This document shows positions 44,747-55,190 of a stretch of DNA of 64,000 nt, piece after piece. The position numbers and the translations under genes are program-made. Source of the DNA: Torymus aiolomorphi (Eukaryota > Arthropoda > Insecta > Hymenoptera > Torymidae); the NCBI GenBank assembly GCA_036365515.1, contig CM070873.1, positions 79,522,029 through 79,586,028 of the forward strand. Reading direction: 5' to 3'. Below the pieces are notes generated by a model. It was not told the origin of the DNA. It was given only the letters and a program-made list of their open reading frames with translations, and did no database searches. Every line of letters starts with the position of its first letter. Within the stretch, counting starts at the first letter, position 1.

Positions 44747-45429
44747 ATGCACACGCACACGCACACACACACACACACTATCTATATGGTCTTGAAATAT
44801 ATTTGAAAATATTAATATATTTATTGCATTTGTATATAATAAACAGCAAATGAAAAAGTTACTTTCCTTAAAACGTAGAAATTACTTTTTAAAAAAAGTA
44901 TTTTCCACTTTCCGAAAAACACGAGTTTCTAGTTGAAAAAAAGGGAAATCTCTTTTTTTTTTAAAGCAGTTTCACCTTTCTCGTGAAGAAGTTATATCTC
45001 CTCCCGAAAAAATGGAGTGCCAACGTTTTATTTTTTTCAGTGCAGACGATTACCACCCACTCAGACGACCCTCTTTTGGCACAGCGTTTGTCCCGAATGG
45101 GACAGGAGCTGTGTCAGTACGGAGCGCGCGACGCGTTTACGGGACAGGAGCTGTGCCAGTACGGGGCAGATGATATGCCTAACCGCGGTACAACATTCGA
45201 CCCTGCTTTTCGCATAGCGTATGTACTCATCGGGTCAGCTGGAGTGCCAAATTTTTTTCAGTGCACTTTCGTTGCGCTGAGACGCTCGCACCTCCCCTCT
45301 CTACACCTTTCCTCTCCATCTCTTTCTTTCCTATACCTCCTTTCTCATTCTCCTTCTTATAAAAACACCTCCTCTCTCTCTTTCTTTCTCTTTCTCTGAA
45401 AAAGAAGCAGTGACGTACATTCTTACGAT
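44153..45429. other. Low-complexity spacer: hairpin, (TA)n and (CA)n
   Basis: GAGAATCTCATTTTTTTTAAA at about 44164 is inverted at about 44224-44245. (TA)n lies near 44560-44592 and (CA)n with CG variants at 44697-44780. 45080-45165 holds a direct repeat GGGACAGGAGCTGTG.CAGTACGG (two units), and GGAGTGCCAA..TTTTTTTCAGTGCA occurs twice. The open frame across 44983-45399 is repeat-derived and ends in a CT-rich tract. Confidence 0.5.
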
Positions 45430-45548
45430 CTATCTATAGAATAGGGTTCGAGACTAGTCCGCAAGTTTATTATTTACCTCATGTAACATTTTTCGCTCGA
45501 GAGAAGTGAAGCGATACTTCCGCACCTATGTCGAAAAGTACTATTCAA
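45430..45548. mobile_element. Small multi-hairpin element
   Basis: GTTCGAGACTAGTCCGCAAG at the left and CACCTATGTCGAAAAGTACTAT at the right mirror the end pair of the 187-bp MITE (GTTCGAAACTAGTGCG / GTGTCGAAATGTACTA). The centre is TTTCGCTCGAGAGAAGTGAAGCG. Confidence 0.55.
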
Positions 45549-48354
45549 AAACTGTTCTGTATTAGGAATTTTTTTCTTAATTTTGGACTTTTTTAGTTTT
45601 GAACTAAAATACCCCATACTTTTAGAAGAATGTAGCTTCGGGCCCTAACAACTTTTTTCATATAATTATATTAAGAAATCTTCCTTGAAATTACAGAGAA
45701 AATAACTATGTACCAATGAGTGGCACTTTTTTCATTTGTCAATGATATCAATTCTTAATCAGTCATTGCAATATATAATTTATCAGTAAAATCATATATG
45801 CTTTATTGCTAGTCCTATAGTCTACGAGTCATCAGTTTTTACAGCAACTAAATTTTCATATAAACGTTGAGAATGTTTGTCAGTCTAAGAACGTCGTTCT
45901 TGATACAACAACTTATCATAAATATCCTGGCCTGTACTCCAACGGTATAACAGATCTCTGATTAAAATTGGTCTACAGGTTAAGTCTTGGGCCATTTTAT
46001 CAGAAATAATGTATACTTACAAAATATAGATTGTATATTGCTTAAACTACATTTTTTTATTGTTTTCAGCTGATTTTGGCCTCAGAAACCGCTAGGTGCA
46101 AGACCGCCTTAAAGGGTCCCTATAAAAGCCACACCAATGACTCACTTAGCAGTAGCTCCAGCTCTTTCACAGCGAGGAAATCTAAAAAGCAACACTATAG
46201 CATCGCCTTCGGAGGGGGGAAGCCGGCCCTATACATATATACTTATAATGGCAGGAATCTCACCAGGCCACTATAGATAAAGAGGTGATCGCGATTGGAC
46301 TTTTGCTACTGATATTTTTTTGAAACACGCAATTCTGTCACTTACCCCCCCTTGTCCAGTTTTGGAATGGAATAAAGTGAAAAGTAACACAAAGTTGTAA
46401 TAATATGTAAACATATTATTAATTTATTATAATGTGAGCAGCGCGGAGAAAATTTTGCGAAATGAAAAATTAAGGGAAAGCTTGATTGACCGTCTGTATA
46501 ACGCCACCTTTATGCCACACTATGCGCGATTACAGCTAAAGGAAGAACAGAGTTTCTACTGCCCCGTGACTTTTCACATTTAGTCTTTATTTTTTTGACT
46601 TTGAGACAAAGTTACTAATAATATATTTTGAATAAGTATACAATTAATATTTTTGAACAATACGGAAGTAAGAAGTGTGGATCAGTACATTTTGTTTAGG
46701 TGATGTGAATTACAAACATAGATTCTTACCTCGCGAAAATATATAAAATTAAGAGTACCGTTGAAAATGATAAAAAATCCGATTTTTTTTATTACAGAAA
46801 TGTAATCTATAACTCTTTAATTTGAAGAAAAAATCACGTCTATACATAAATTTGATAATATAATATTTTCTTTCATATTTTCGAAAATTGTATTTATTAT
46901 TTTTTTTTATCCATTTTACACCATTTATTGCATAATCTTTGAATTCAAATTCAAAGACGTTTTACGGCTAATTTTTGAAACCGTTTTATATTTTTATGAG
47001 CAATACTCTATAGTGTACCACTTGCTACTACCAATCCAATAAATTCACGATTTACCTTTACGGCGCAATATCAATTTGTTTTAGCAAAAGCAGTCAAATT
47101 TTAATGATTCAAATTTTAATTTTAACTAGCTACTTTTAACGCGCTTCGCGCGTATCATTTATCTCTTTGTTTTTGAGGTTATGAACATGATCAAGTTTCA
47201 TTTTAAAAGTTTGTTTTAAATAGTTTAAATTATACGATAATAACGTAAGTCTCATAAATAAAATCATTAAATTTTTTTTATACTATTCAGTTTTAAATAT
47301 TCAAAGTCAAGAATCCAATCTTCAAAATTCAAACATACTCGATTTTGGCGCTTATTCTATGTATACCAATCAAATGAGCCAGCAACAACCAATCAAAACA
47401 GTCTTATTGTGATGACAGATTTCCTCCATCACTTTTTTAAGAGAGGATTCACATGGTTTTCATGTAAAATACTGTAGACAAGCTCAAAAGTTTTGTATAG
47501 TATGTTACATAGTTTTTTACGTGTAGAAAACTTACGTTTTCGACAGCCAGTTTTAGGCATACCTATCTCTGGTACACAGTAAACAATTAAACAGATGAAA
47601 GTCCATATATCTGTTTAATGTGTTTTGAAGTATTTTTATTGTTTTGAAGAGTCAAAAATGCACTCTCTTAATAGACGTTGGCGTCCAGAAAGAGAACGAC
47701 TGACCAAGAGAAAGGCTCATCTTAGTTTAATCAAAGAAAAGACCAAAATAAAAGTGGAGCACTGTAAAATATTAAAGTGCAGTGAGTATGGAGAGCAAGA
47801 GCTTAGTGCAGAATTTTCTGATGGGATTGGGCACTCTTAAATAATAATATTGAAGTGTACGTCTTGTGGTTGGGTGGCTGGAGAGAGTCATTCAAGCCCT
47901 CGTACAGAAGCCACGCCCCGCTCTCCTTATTTAGTGAATCAAAGAATTGTGAACAGTGTCAATTCTGTTCGTTTAGGTTTTGCTGCTCTAGAGTGACTTC
48001 AATGAAAAAAAAATGAAAAAAATTTGAATATTTTGAATATGTTGTGGATTTTTTTTCAATTAGCGATATCTTCTTTAACAATGTTAAAATTTCTTTGAAA
48101 AAAATTTTTTCTGGTACTTTAAGAACCCTTTTTTCATATTATATTATTTCTCAAATTATAATATGTGAAGTAAATATTGTAAAGAATTTGTAATATAAGT
48201 TAGAAAAAAACGCTGGAACCAGTTTAAGCGATTAAAAATATCACGTGACCGCCGATCATTCACTGGACGCAAGTCATCCTACATGTACTAATTTTTCTAA
48301 AACTGTAATTTTTATTAAATATTTTTCTCTTTGTAAATAACTTCAATAATTATA
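45549..48354. other. Region without recognised genes; GC-richer segment 46068-46310
   Basis: 46068-46310 follows a good acceptor-like TTATTGTTTTCAG and has CTATAAAAGCC at 46121-46131, so it could be an exon, an LTR or a promoter; I cannot decide. An open frame at 47625-47840 has basic residues but no known motif. 47870-47990 is GC-richer. The rest is AT-rich. Confidence 0.3.
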
Positions 48355-48585
48355 ATAGTACATTTCGATACTAGTGCGAGGATTTGATTTTCCCCTCGTG
48401 TGACTGTTTGCACCCGAGCTAAGCGAGGGTGAAAAGGTCACACGTGGAGAAAATCAACTTCTCACACGAGTGTCGAACCGTATTTTTTGACACGACGTGC
48501 GAGAAGTGAGATTTTTGCACGTATCGTTTAACGCAGCGTGCGAGAAATCGAACTTCTCGCACGGAGTTTCAAAAAAACATTTTTT
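48355..48585. mobile_element. Multi-hairpin element
   Basis: Starts TAGTACATTTCGATACTAGTG. Stem TTTTCCCCTCGTGTGACTGTTT / GGTCACACGTGGAGAAAA has apex CACCCGAGCTAAGCGAGGGTG. A second repeat of GTGCGAGAAGT..A follows. Same terminal motif as 35317. Confidence 0.75.
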
Positions 48586-48880
48586 ATTCTGATTGGCTAC
48601 ACAAGTTGTGTATTAAAACTATTGGATTTTACTTATAATTTATTATCAAACGCTTTCTTTATAGTCTGGCATTAGAAAAGTTACGCGATGATTTTTATCA
48701 AAGCACCAATAAAAGTCACCACAAAATAATTATATTTTCTTTATCCAAATGAACAACTGATATAACAAATTTAACGAAAACCGTAAGACTTTAATAAATA
48801 AAATTTAAAGGTTTATCTAGGCTTTAATTATTATTATTAAATATAATTACTGCGAAAAAAGCCAAAGTTCAATGTTTAAT
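48586..48880. other. Spacer before Penelope-like element
   Basis: AT-rich, no feature seen. Confidence 0.35.
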
Positions 48881-48963
48881 AATTCAGTCAATTCCGACAA
48901 GATCCGTTGGGAGCAAGCGTAAAAATTTAAAACTACAAAGGTATTGTGTAGTCGAATGCGACG

Positions 48964-48994
48964 TTTCGTCGACGGGTTTGTCAACCTCTTCAGG
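48964..48994 (-). ncRNA. Hammerhead-like core of PLE A
   Basis: On the minus strand CTGAAGAG, a 6-bp stem GTTGAC..GTCGAC with loop AAACCC, then GAAAC. CUGANGA and GAAA are hammerhead core boxes, and Penelope-like elements are known to carry such motifs. The stem keeps pairing by a U-G wobble against copy B. I could not draw convincing stems I and III, so activity is unproven. Confidence 0.45.
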
Positions 48995-49234
48995 CTTTAT
49001 TACAAAAATAACAACAATATCACATTACGGATAATCAAAGCACAAAAAAAATTACATTATTGAAATCGCACAATTTTTAACAGAGACACAAAATTACAAT
49101 TTACCTTTATTATCGCGTAGCGATTAGTCAAGTGATAGCGAAGGTACGTTGACAGCAGATATTAATGCTGTACTATAATCGAAAGAGAAAAGTAAACAAC
49201 AACACATGAGGTGTGAGAGTGTATACATAATACA

Positions 49235-49756
49235 CTATTTTTTACGCAGTATATTGAAAATAGATTTGTATTCTCTACTAAGGTTTTGCGTGTCTTCATA
49301 TTTGTTAATAGCATTAGGCGTACTATTTATAAATAGCATTTCTGAAACTAATCTTTTTTGATAATTTTGTTCAACGTCTTTAATTTTTGCCGATTCAAAA
49401 TCGAATTCACAATTGTACATGTTTTGATCTATATTGACAACCAATTCTTCGTTTTTGTTTCTGCTGTGTTCAGAAATTCGTTTCTTTAATGCACGTTTGG
49501 TTTCACCTATGTAGTGCGCATCACAGTCTTTACATGAAAACTCATACACCACATTAGTTTGGTCGAATTTGTTCATTTTATCTTCACCAAGAACTACCAT
49601 TTTATCGAATTTGTTGACTATATGAGGAATAGTTTGGATATTATGTTTTTTCAAAAATTTTGAACATATATTGTAAAAATTTGAGTAAAATGGTACTGAC
49701 ACTTTGATGTTATTGTTATTGGTATTTATTAAGTTATTAGAAATACTCTTGGGCAT
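49235..49756 (-). CDS. GIY-YIG endonuclease domain of PLE A
   Basis: 173 residues from MPKSISNNL. The core is NVVYEFSCKDCDAHYIGET, with a GIY-YIG-type YEF..HYIG pair, and ALKKRISEH with the catalytic Arg. A CxxC-like element (CKDCD) is as in Penelope endonucleases. The frame is open upstream of the Met and joins the RT frame after a one-base shift at 49915-49921, so it is the C-terminal domain of one polyprotein, not a separate gene. Nearly identical to 62489-63010. Confidence 0.85.
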   Translation of the reverse strand: MPKSISNNLINTNNNNIKVSVPFYSNFYNICSKFLKKHNIQTIPHIVNKFDKMVVLGEDKMNKFDQTNVVYEFSCKDCDAHYIGETKRALKKRISEHSRNKNEELVVNIDQNMYNCEFDFESAKIKDVEQNYQKRLVSEMLFINSTPNAINKYEDTQNLSREYKSIFNILRKK

Positions 49757-49905
49757 ATTGAATTTAGCAAGTGTAGATTTTATATGTCTTTTAATGAAAT
49801 CCAGTGAGTATGAGTTCTCTTGTAAAATTCTCTTAACACGTGTAATATTTTGGTTATGAAAACATTTATCCGATAACAGAATAGCTCTATCAATTAGATT
49901 ATAAA

Positions 49906-51060
49906 CTATATTCTTTTTAGCGCTAAAGGGTGGTTGCTATGATAATTTAACGTTCTGTTGGAAGACATTGATTTGCAATACCAATCAGTGATAATATTAC
50001 CATCTTCTTTAACCAGAGAAACATCCAAAAAGTTAATGCTGTTATTATATTCTATTTCATATGTAAAATTCAGATTGATGTCAAATTCATTAAAAACTTT
50101 GTTCAATATATGAATGGCATCTTTTTTAATACAACATATAGAATCATCCATGTATCGAAAATAAAAGATGGGTATACAGTTAAAATCATTTTTTAGTCTA
50201 TTCCAACAAAAAACTTCTAGGTTTTCCATAACCAAGTCGGCAAAAAATGGAGAAGTAAAAAATACATTTTCAAATAGAAATTTAGTACAGGTAATAACAT
50301 CACTAAAAGGTATTTTACAATTATTTAGTATGTGTGAGGCCCGCTTTTCTAAACTTTGAATAACAAGGTTTAACGAAATATTAGTAAAGAGAGAGATCAC
50401 GTCTAAAGAGACGAGAATGTGACTGTCCGGAATTTTTACATTTTTTAATTTTTTAATTAAATCAAAGCTATTGTCTATGTGTGATTTAGGAGGAGGGAAG
50501 CGAGTCTTAAGGTTCTCATAGATAATAGTTGCTAAGAAATGGGTTGGGCTACTAACAGTTGAAATTATGGGTCTGAATGATAGTGTTGGTTTATCGATTT
50601 TTGGAAGGCCATAACATTTGGCAAGTTGTGTATTAGTCTGTGTTAGTTGTATGTTGTGGAATTTGTGCTTAAGAAGATTGTTATCATTCAGGTTTTTCAG
50701 AATATTATAGACGTTATTTTGTAATTGGTTCAATGGATTCCTTTTTATCTCTCTACATACTCTCTTATCGCTTAGTACTACGCTCATTTTTTCGGCATAC
50801 AATGCTTTCTCCAAACAAACAGTCACATTACCTTTGTCGGATTGAGTAAAAAATATTTCTTTGTTATGTTTTATGAATTTTTGTGTTGTTCTAATTTTTT
50901 AAAATAAAGACTGGTCGTTTGGATTCGAATGTTGTTTGCAGTTATTCTGATATTTAATAGCTTTTACCATATCTTGTGTAATTTTGTTTTTGTCTTCAAA
51001 ATTCATTTTTGACGTTATAAGGGTGTTTGGGAATTCAGTAAGTTTGAATTCCCGCGCGTT
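49906..51060 (-). pseudogene. Penelope-type reverse transcriptase, PLE A
   Basis: Readable from about 51060. N-terminal KMNFEDKNKITQDM, then FFTQSDKGNVTV (motif 1 region of PLE RTs), AKCYGLPKIDK, motif A LVSLDVISLFTNI, and motif C FRYMDDSICC. TAA at 50899-50901 interrupts the frame. About 57 nt including motif B (PMGSP in copy B) are deleted near 50231-50260. At 49915-49921 a one-base loss in an A run ends the frame at LALKRI. Confidence 0.88.
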
Positions 51061-52825
51061 CTCGCGGAACGGCTCCACTCACTGCGTCGCCGCGGCGCGG
51101 CAGCACCTCGTGGTGTCTCAGCGGAAAGGCTGAGACGCGACCATGAAGTAAGAGAGAAGGAGACCCAACTCTATAGCGATGCTACATACAAAAGTGGGAC
51201 AGCTTTCCGGAAGAAAATCGCCAGGTTCGCTCGACAGAATGACCGACAACTAAGTAGCATCAGCGCCTCTCACGATCATCGTCGAAGCTTAACAGATCTC
51301 AGCTGACCTGCTGACGGAGCTTTAGTGACCGTGGGGTGGACTTGAGTTCGCACCCGCATTTTTTTTTTTTTTTTTTTCCATTTATTAACAATTAGGTACA
51401 TTTTGTTTATGAGTTTATGCTGTATAATAATACAGTAATTTTATTTTTATTATGTAAAAGTTATAAATTGTACTTATTAGAATAACATGTCCTTGTTAAG
51501 TTGTCCTTATTAAAATGTATATATAGCTTTTAATATTAAACTTGCATGTAAATAAATTAATTTATACTTAAATAGTTTATTGTTAATATTCGAAGAGATT
51601 GATAATTAAATTATTCTTACAGTAATGTAACAATATTAAAAATTTTTATTAAACAACTTAATTATTTAACAACGTTTTTCTTTTTGCATTCATTCTTTCT
51701 TCTATTACTTTTTTTACCAGTATCTTTTTGCTTAAGTTTTCTCTTCTTAGTTTTAATTTCATCTGTAAAATCTTGATAAAGTTGATCATCATTATTACTC
51801 GCAAGTTTTGACAATTTTCGTTTTTCTCTCGATGTCTCTCTCTTAATGTTATCGTTTTTATTGGCTTGTTTGGTTATAAAAAACATTCTTGGTGTTAAAT
51901 AAAATGTTACGATTTTATGCGTAAAATCCATTTTATGGTCTTGGCATCCGACGAATGGAAGTGGTGTTAATTCTTCGAGAGCGGCTGTGATCAGAAAAAT
52001 AGTTTCAGCGCAGACGTCCTGAAAATTCATGACTTTTAGCGTCGCTCTTTCTAATAATGAAATCAAATTAAATAAATTTACTGAAGGTTTGCACAAGTAA
52101 CCTTTTGATTTCATTTCAATCAATTTATAGTTCTCAGTAACTGTTTCATCTGGCCCCAAATGTAATGATATTAAGCATTCATCACAGATAAAAGAGTTTT
52201 TATTGCGGTTTACTTGAGCCAATCTACTGCCTTTTCTAGCGACGAAACCAGCGACATATGCTAATACATAATCCGAAGTAGAACAATTAAAATAATCATG
52301 CTCTTCTAAAAGTAATGATGCATCGCAAATAGCGTCAACATTTAAGCCTTTATCTAAAATGGTATCAATTTGAGCATCCCACTGTTGTCGCCTTTCATTA
52401 ATATCTGGAATGTCTTTAATCTCTATAAGAACTTTCATGACATCGCTACTCGAGACATTTGAACCTTTCGGTGGTTTAATTAATGAATAAGTCGACACTA
52501 GCTTATACATTTGTATAAAGAGTGCTGAGTCTGGATGGTCATTTGATCCGCAACAATGACGCATCATTCCAAAAAATCTCTGTAACAACATATATCAGAA
52601 TAACAACAAACAATTTAATGTAACTAAAATAAAAATTTAAAATAATGTAAACCGTATTCGCTAAAAATAGTATATTACGCACCTAGGAAGTAAAAGTAAA
52701 GAACGTCCCAGATCGCAAGTAAATCGTCTTAGAAAACGCCTTTCACTTACGTGGTTATTCCGGGAATAAACAAAATTTCAGTGTAGTTACGTGGGTTTTC
52801 CGGTCACAATAGCAATTATATATTT

Positions 52826-53128
52826 TATTCCACACTCGACCGTGGCCACATTTTGCCCCTGAAAATCGAGGTGAAAGTAGCATATATTTCCCGTAAACAA
52901 ATTTTTTTTACAAATTGTACTTTCGCCCCTTACTTGCGGGGTAAACATTAAATGGACATTTTTTTTGTTTTAAATTTTTTTATGCAAAAACTATTGATTT
53001 CATAGTAATTAGTGCGTATGTGCATCCTTGTTGATCAACCTAGTTAAAAAAACGCGTTGGCCGGATCGGTCCCTCTTCTCATGGTCAAAAAGTGTACCTA
53101 CATGGTCGAGTGTGGAATAAAATACTAA
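52826..53128. mobile_element. Foldback MITE in intron 11 of the P-like gene
   Basis: TATTTTATTCCACACTCGACC at the left is inverted as GGTCGAGTGTGGAATAAAATA at the right. Inner words CTTTCGCCCCTTACTTGC / TTTTGCCCCTGAAAATCGAGG are only loosely related. No coding. Confidence 0.75.
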
Positions 53129-53691
53129 CAGCAAGACTGGCCGAAAAAGACAAAGTCTTTGGTACGTGTGAGATTTTTTTTTAGCGCATTATCCTTTCCA
53201 ACCTTTCAGGTGAGCCGCTTGCCCGAGCGACTCCTTCACAGCAGAACCTCCTCTAGGACAAGGTGGTAAGTGACGAAAGAGAGAGAGGGAGAGAGGATAT
53301 TCGTAATTATTTGCGCGGTGTTCGGGCCGAGCGCCCGGCGCTCTAGCACACCGCCGTAATCTCGAAATTGTAATAATATAATTAATAATATTGTAGGATT
53401 CCATAATAAATTAAAATAATTATATACCTCTAAATTATCCTGATTCAGTCTAGCTGTCATTAGATATTTAAAATCGCATTCATCCACAAGATATTGACAA
53501 ATTCCAAGGCACCTTGTAGGAAAACTTTCAAACCGTAACATGTTGAATCAGTGATAAATTCAAATTTATTTTTAGCATCTTTAGCTTCGTTTTCCCATTG
53601 CTTTAAATAAATTAAAAAAGCTTCTATAACCTGTACAATGAAAAATGCATATAAAAGTTAATAAGATATTTTGATCATTTTATGTTCTATA

Positions 53692-53952
53692 TCGACGGCT
53701 GAGGGAAACATCGTGATACCTCGGCGCGACGCTGAAGAAGATGCTATCTCACCGAGATAGTGAAGAAATGCTATCTCGGGGCGTCTGATTTTTCGCACTT
53801 TTCAAATGCATGTAACTTGGCACAGATTTGACCGATTTCAACGATTCTTATCTCAAATTAAAGTAGAAGATAAGAGGTTTAATTTAAGATGAGAATCGTT
53901 GAAATCGATCGATTTGATAGCGTGATGTTCCCGTCACCCGTCGATATATAAA
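53692..53952. mobile_element. Foldback MITE with TATATCGACGG ends
   Basis: TATATCGACGGCTGAGGGAAAC and GTTCCCGTCACCCGTCGATATA are the ends. Inner arms GATTTCAACGATTCTTATCTC / GATGAGAATCGTTGAAATC and GATGCTATCTC direct repeats. Lies in intron 10 of the P-like gene. Confidence 0.8.
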
Positions 53953-53956
53953 GCAA

Positions 53957-54235
53957 AATTATAGTACATTACGCCACTAGTGGCATAAGTGGTACTTTAC
54001 GGCACGGCGTGTATAAGCACCTGAGCGTAGCGAGTGCGCTTAACGCCGTGCCATAAAGAATGACTTATGTTACGGTATCGGACATTATTTTATAGTACTC
54101 ACTGCATAAATCAGCTATGTCACGCCTATCCATACCATTAGCAGTCCGCTTTTGCACCGTGCAGTAATGGGCTACTTGTATCACGGATAGGCGTCACATA
54201 AATGCGGATTTATGCTACGCAGTGCTATAAATAAA
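53957..54235. mobile_element. Multi-hairpin element, compound
   Basis: Starts TATAGTACATTACGCCACTAG. Stem GGCACGGCGTGTATAAGCAC / GTGCGCTTAACGCCGTGCC with apex CTGAGCGTAGCGAG. A second hairpin TCACGCCTATCC / GGATAGGCGTCAC lies at 54120-54205. Same architecture as the 187-bp MITE, different arms. Confidence 0.75.
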
Positions 54236-54599
54236 TATTTTGTACCTTCCACATATCATTTCCTGGTTTCAAACTATTCATGGGCGTACGACTATTCATT
54301 GCTGTTATTAATGATTTAACTCGTCTGCAAAATTTTACTGTGCCCTCGCAATCGAACAGATCTAGGTGTTTGTCTTTTAGTATTTCCATGGAATCAGCAA
54401 CTCCGAAGAACTATTAAAAAAATCAAAAACACATTTGACGTAAACTCAGCAGTCGGCGGAGAGCATGAGGAAAGAGGGTAGGTTAGGCTCAATTAATAAG
54501 ATATGTACAAAAATGTTTAAATTAAAAATAAAACTTGGAGTGAACGGTAGAGCAGTGAATTACACACAAAAAAAAGGTAATTAAATAAATAGTAAAAAA

Positions 54600-55190
54600 A
54601 AGACATAAGTAAAAAAAAAATGATGAGGGGCGCGGTGACTCGCGGTTGCGTAGTTTTCGCGAGCTCGCGAGATTCTCACCAGGGTGTTCCTGGAGTGTCT
54701 TGGTGACACCGAGCGTGGCTCGAGATGTCACCCCCCTTTTTGCCCTTGCGCGGACGGACGTCCGCACTGGGCGAGGGTCAGGACACTCCATGCGCCGATA
54801 GCGATGCAGTCGCTGTTGGCGAGGAGGCGAGAGCCTGGCGAGGACCCGGAGGTCTTTCTCCGGCGGAGCGCGGAGGCCGAGTGTTGCTCCGAAATTTCGG
54901 ATTAAACAAAATACCTCGGTGCGGTTAGGGGGCGAGCGACGGCGCTCGTTGATTGGCTGCCGCCGGGCGGCGTAAGAAATGTGCATATCGGCTGCAGCTT
55001 GGGCCGCGCTCGCGGGCCGCTCGGTCCCCACCCCCGCTTAGAGGGTGCGGCCCGTCGGCCAGGTCGTGACGCGAGCTTCTCCGAAGCTCGCGGAGCCGTT
55101 CGATACTCGACATTCGGGGAAAAAAGTCGAGCGTAAAAAAAGAAAAAAAAGAAAGTAAGTCCGCGATTGCCGCGGACGTCACATTATTGA
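54600..55190. other. GC-rich island inside intron 9 of the P-like gene
   Basis: About 590 bp of strongly GC-rich sequence bounded by A runs on both sides (AAAAAAAAAATGATGAGGGG; AAAAAAAGAAAAAAAAGAAAG). Ends with GTCCGCG..CGCGGAC-type inverted words. Overlapping open frames in several frames have no recognisable domain. Likely a foreign insertion (retroelement part or retrocopy). Confidence 0.6.

Larger units (their letters stand above)
48881..51360 (-). mobile_element. Penelope-like element A
   Basis: Minus-strand order: GC-rich 5' region (51360-51060), RT, GIY-YIG endonuclease, 3' end with hammerhead-like motif. Sister of the plus-strand element at 59530-63367; homology ends together at about 48881 and 63367. 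A poly-T run (51360-51377) directly abuts its 5' end. RT has an in-frame stop, a deletion over motif B and a frame break before the endonuclease. Nonfunctional. Confidence 0.85.

Noticed and set aside
44983..45399. 138-codon open frame as a gene
   Set aside because: Built from an internal direct repeat and a CT-rich tail; no known motif and no splice or promoter support.
46245..46290. 18S rRNA-like word AATCTCACCAGGCC
   Set aside because: Only about 14 bases resemble the conserved rRNA segment; the flanks do not match.
47625..47840. 71-codon basic frame as a small gene
   Set aside because: No homology I can recognise and no splice or promoter support; left within an unannotated region.
54522..55182. 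Open frames up to 169 codons in the GC-rich island
   Set aside because: Overlapping frames in GC-rich DNA are expected by chance; Arg/Pro/Ala-rich translation without domain features.
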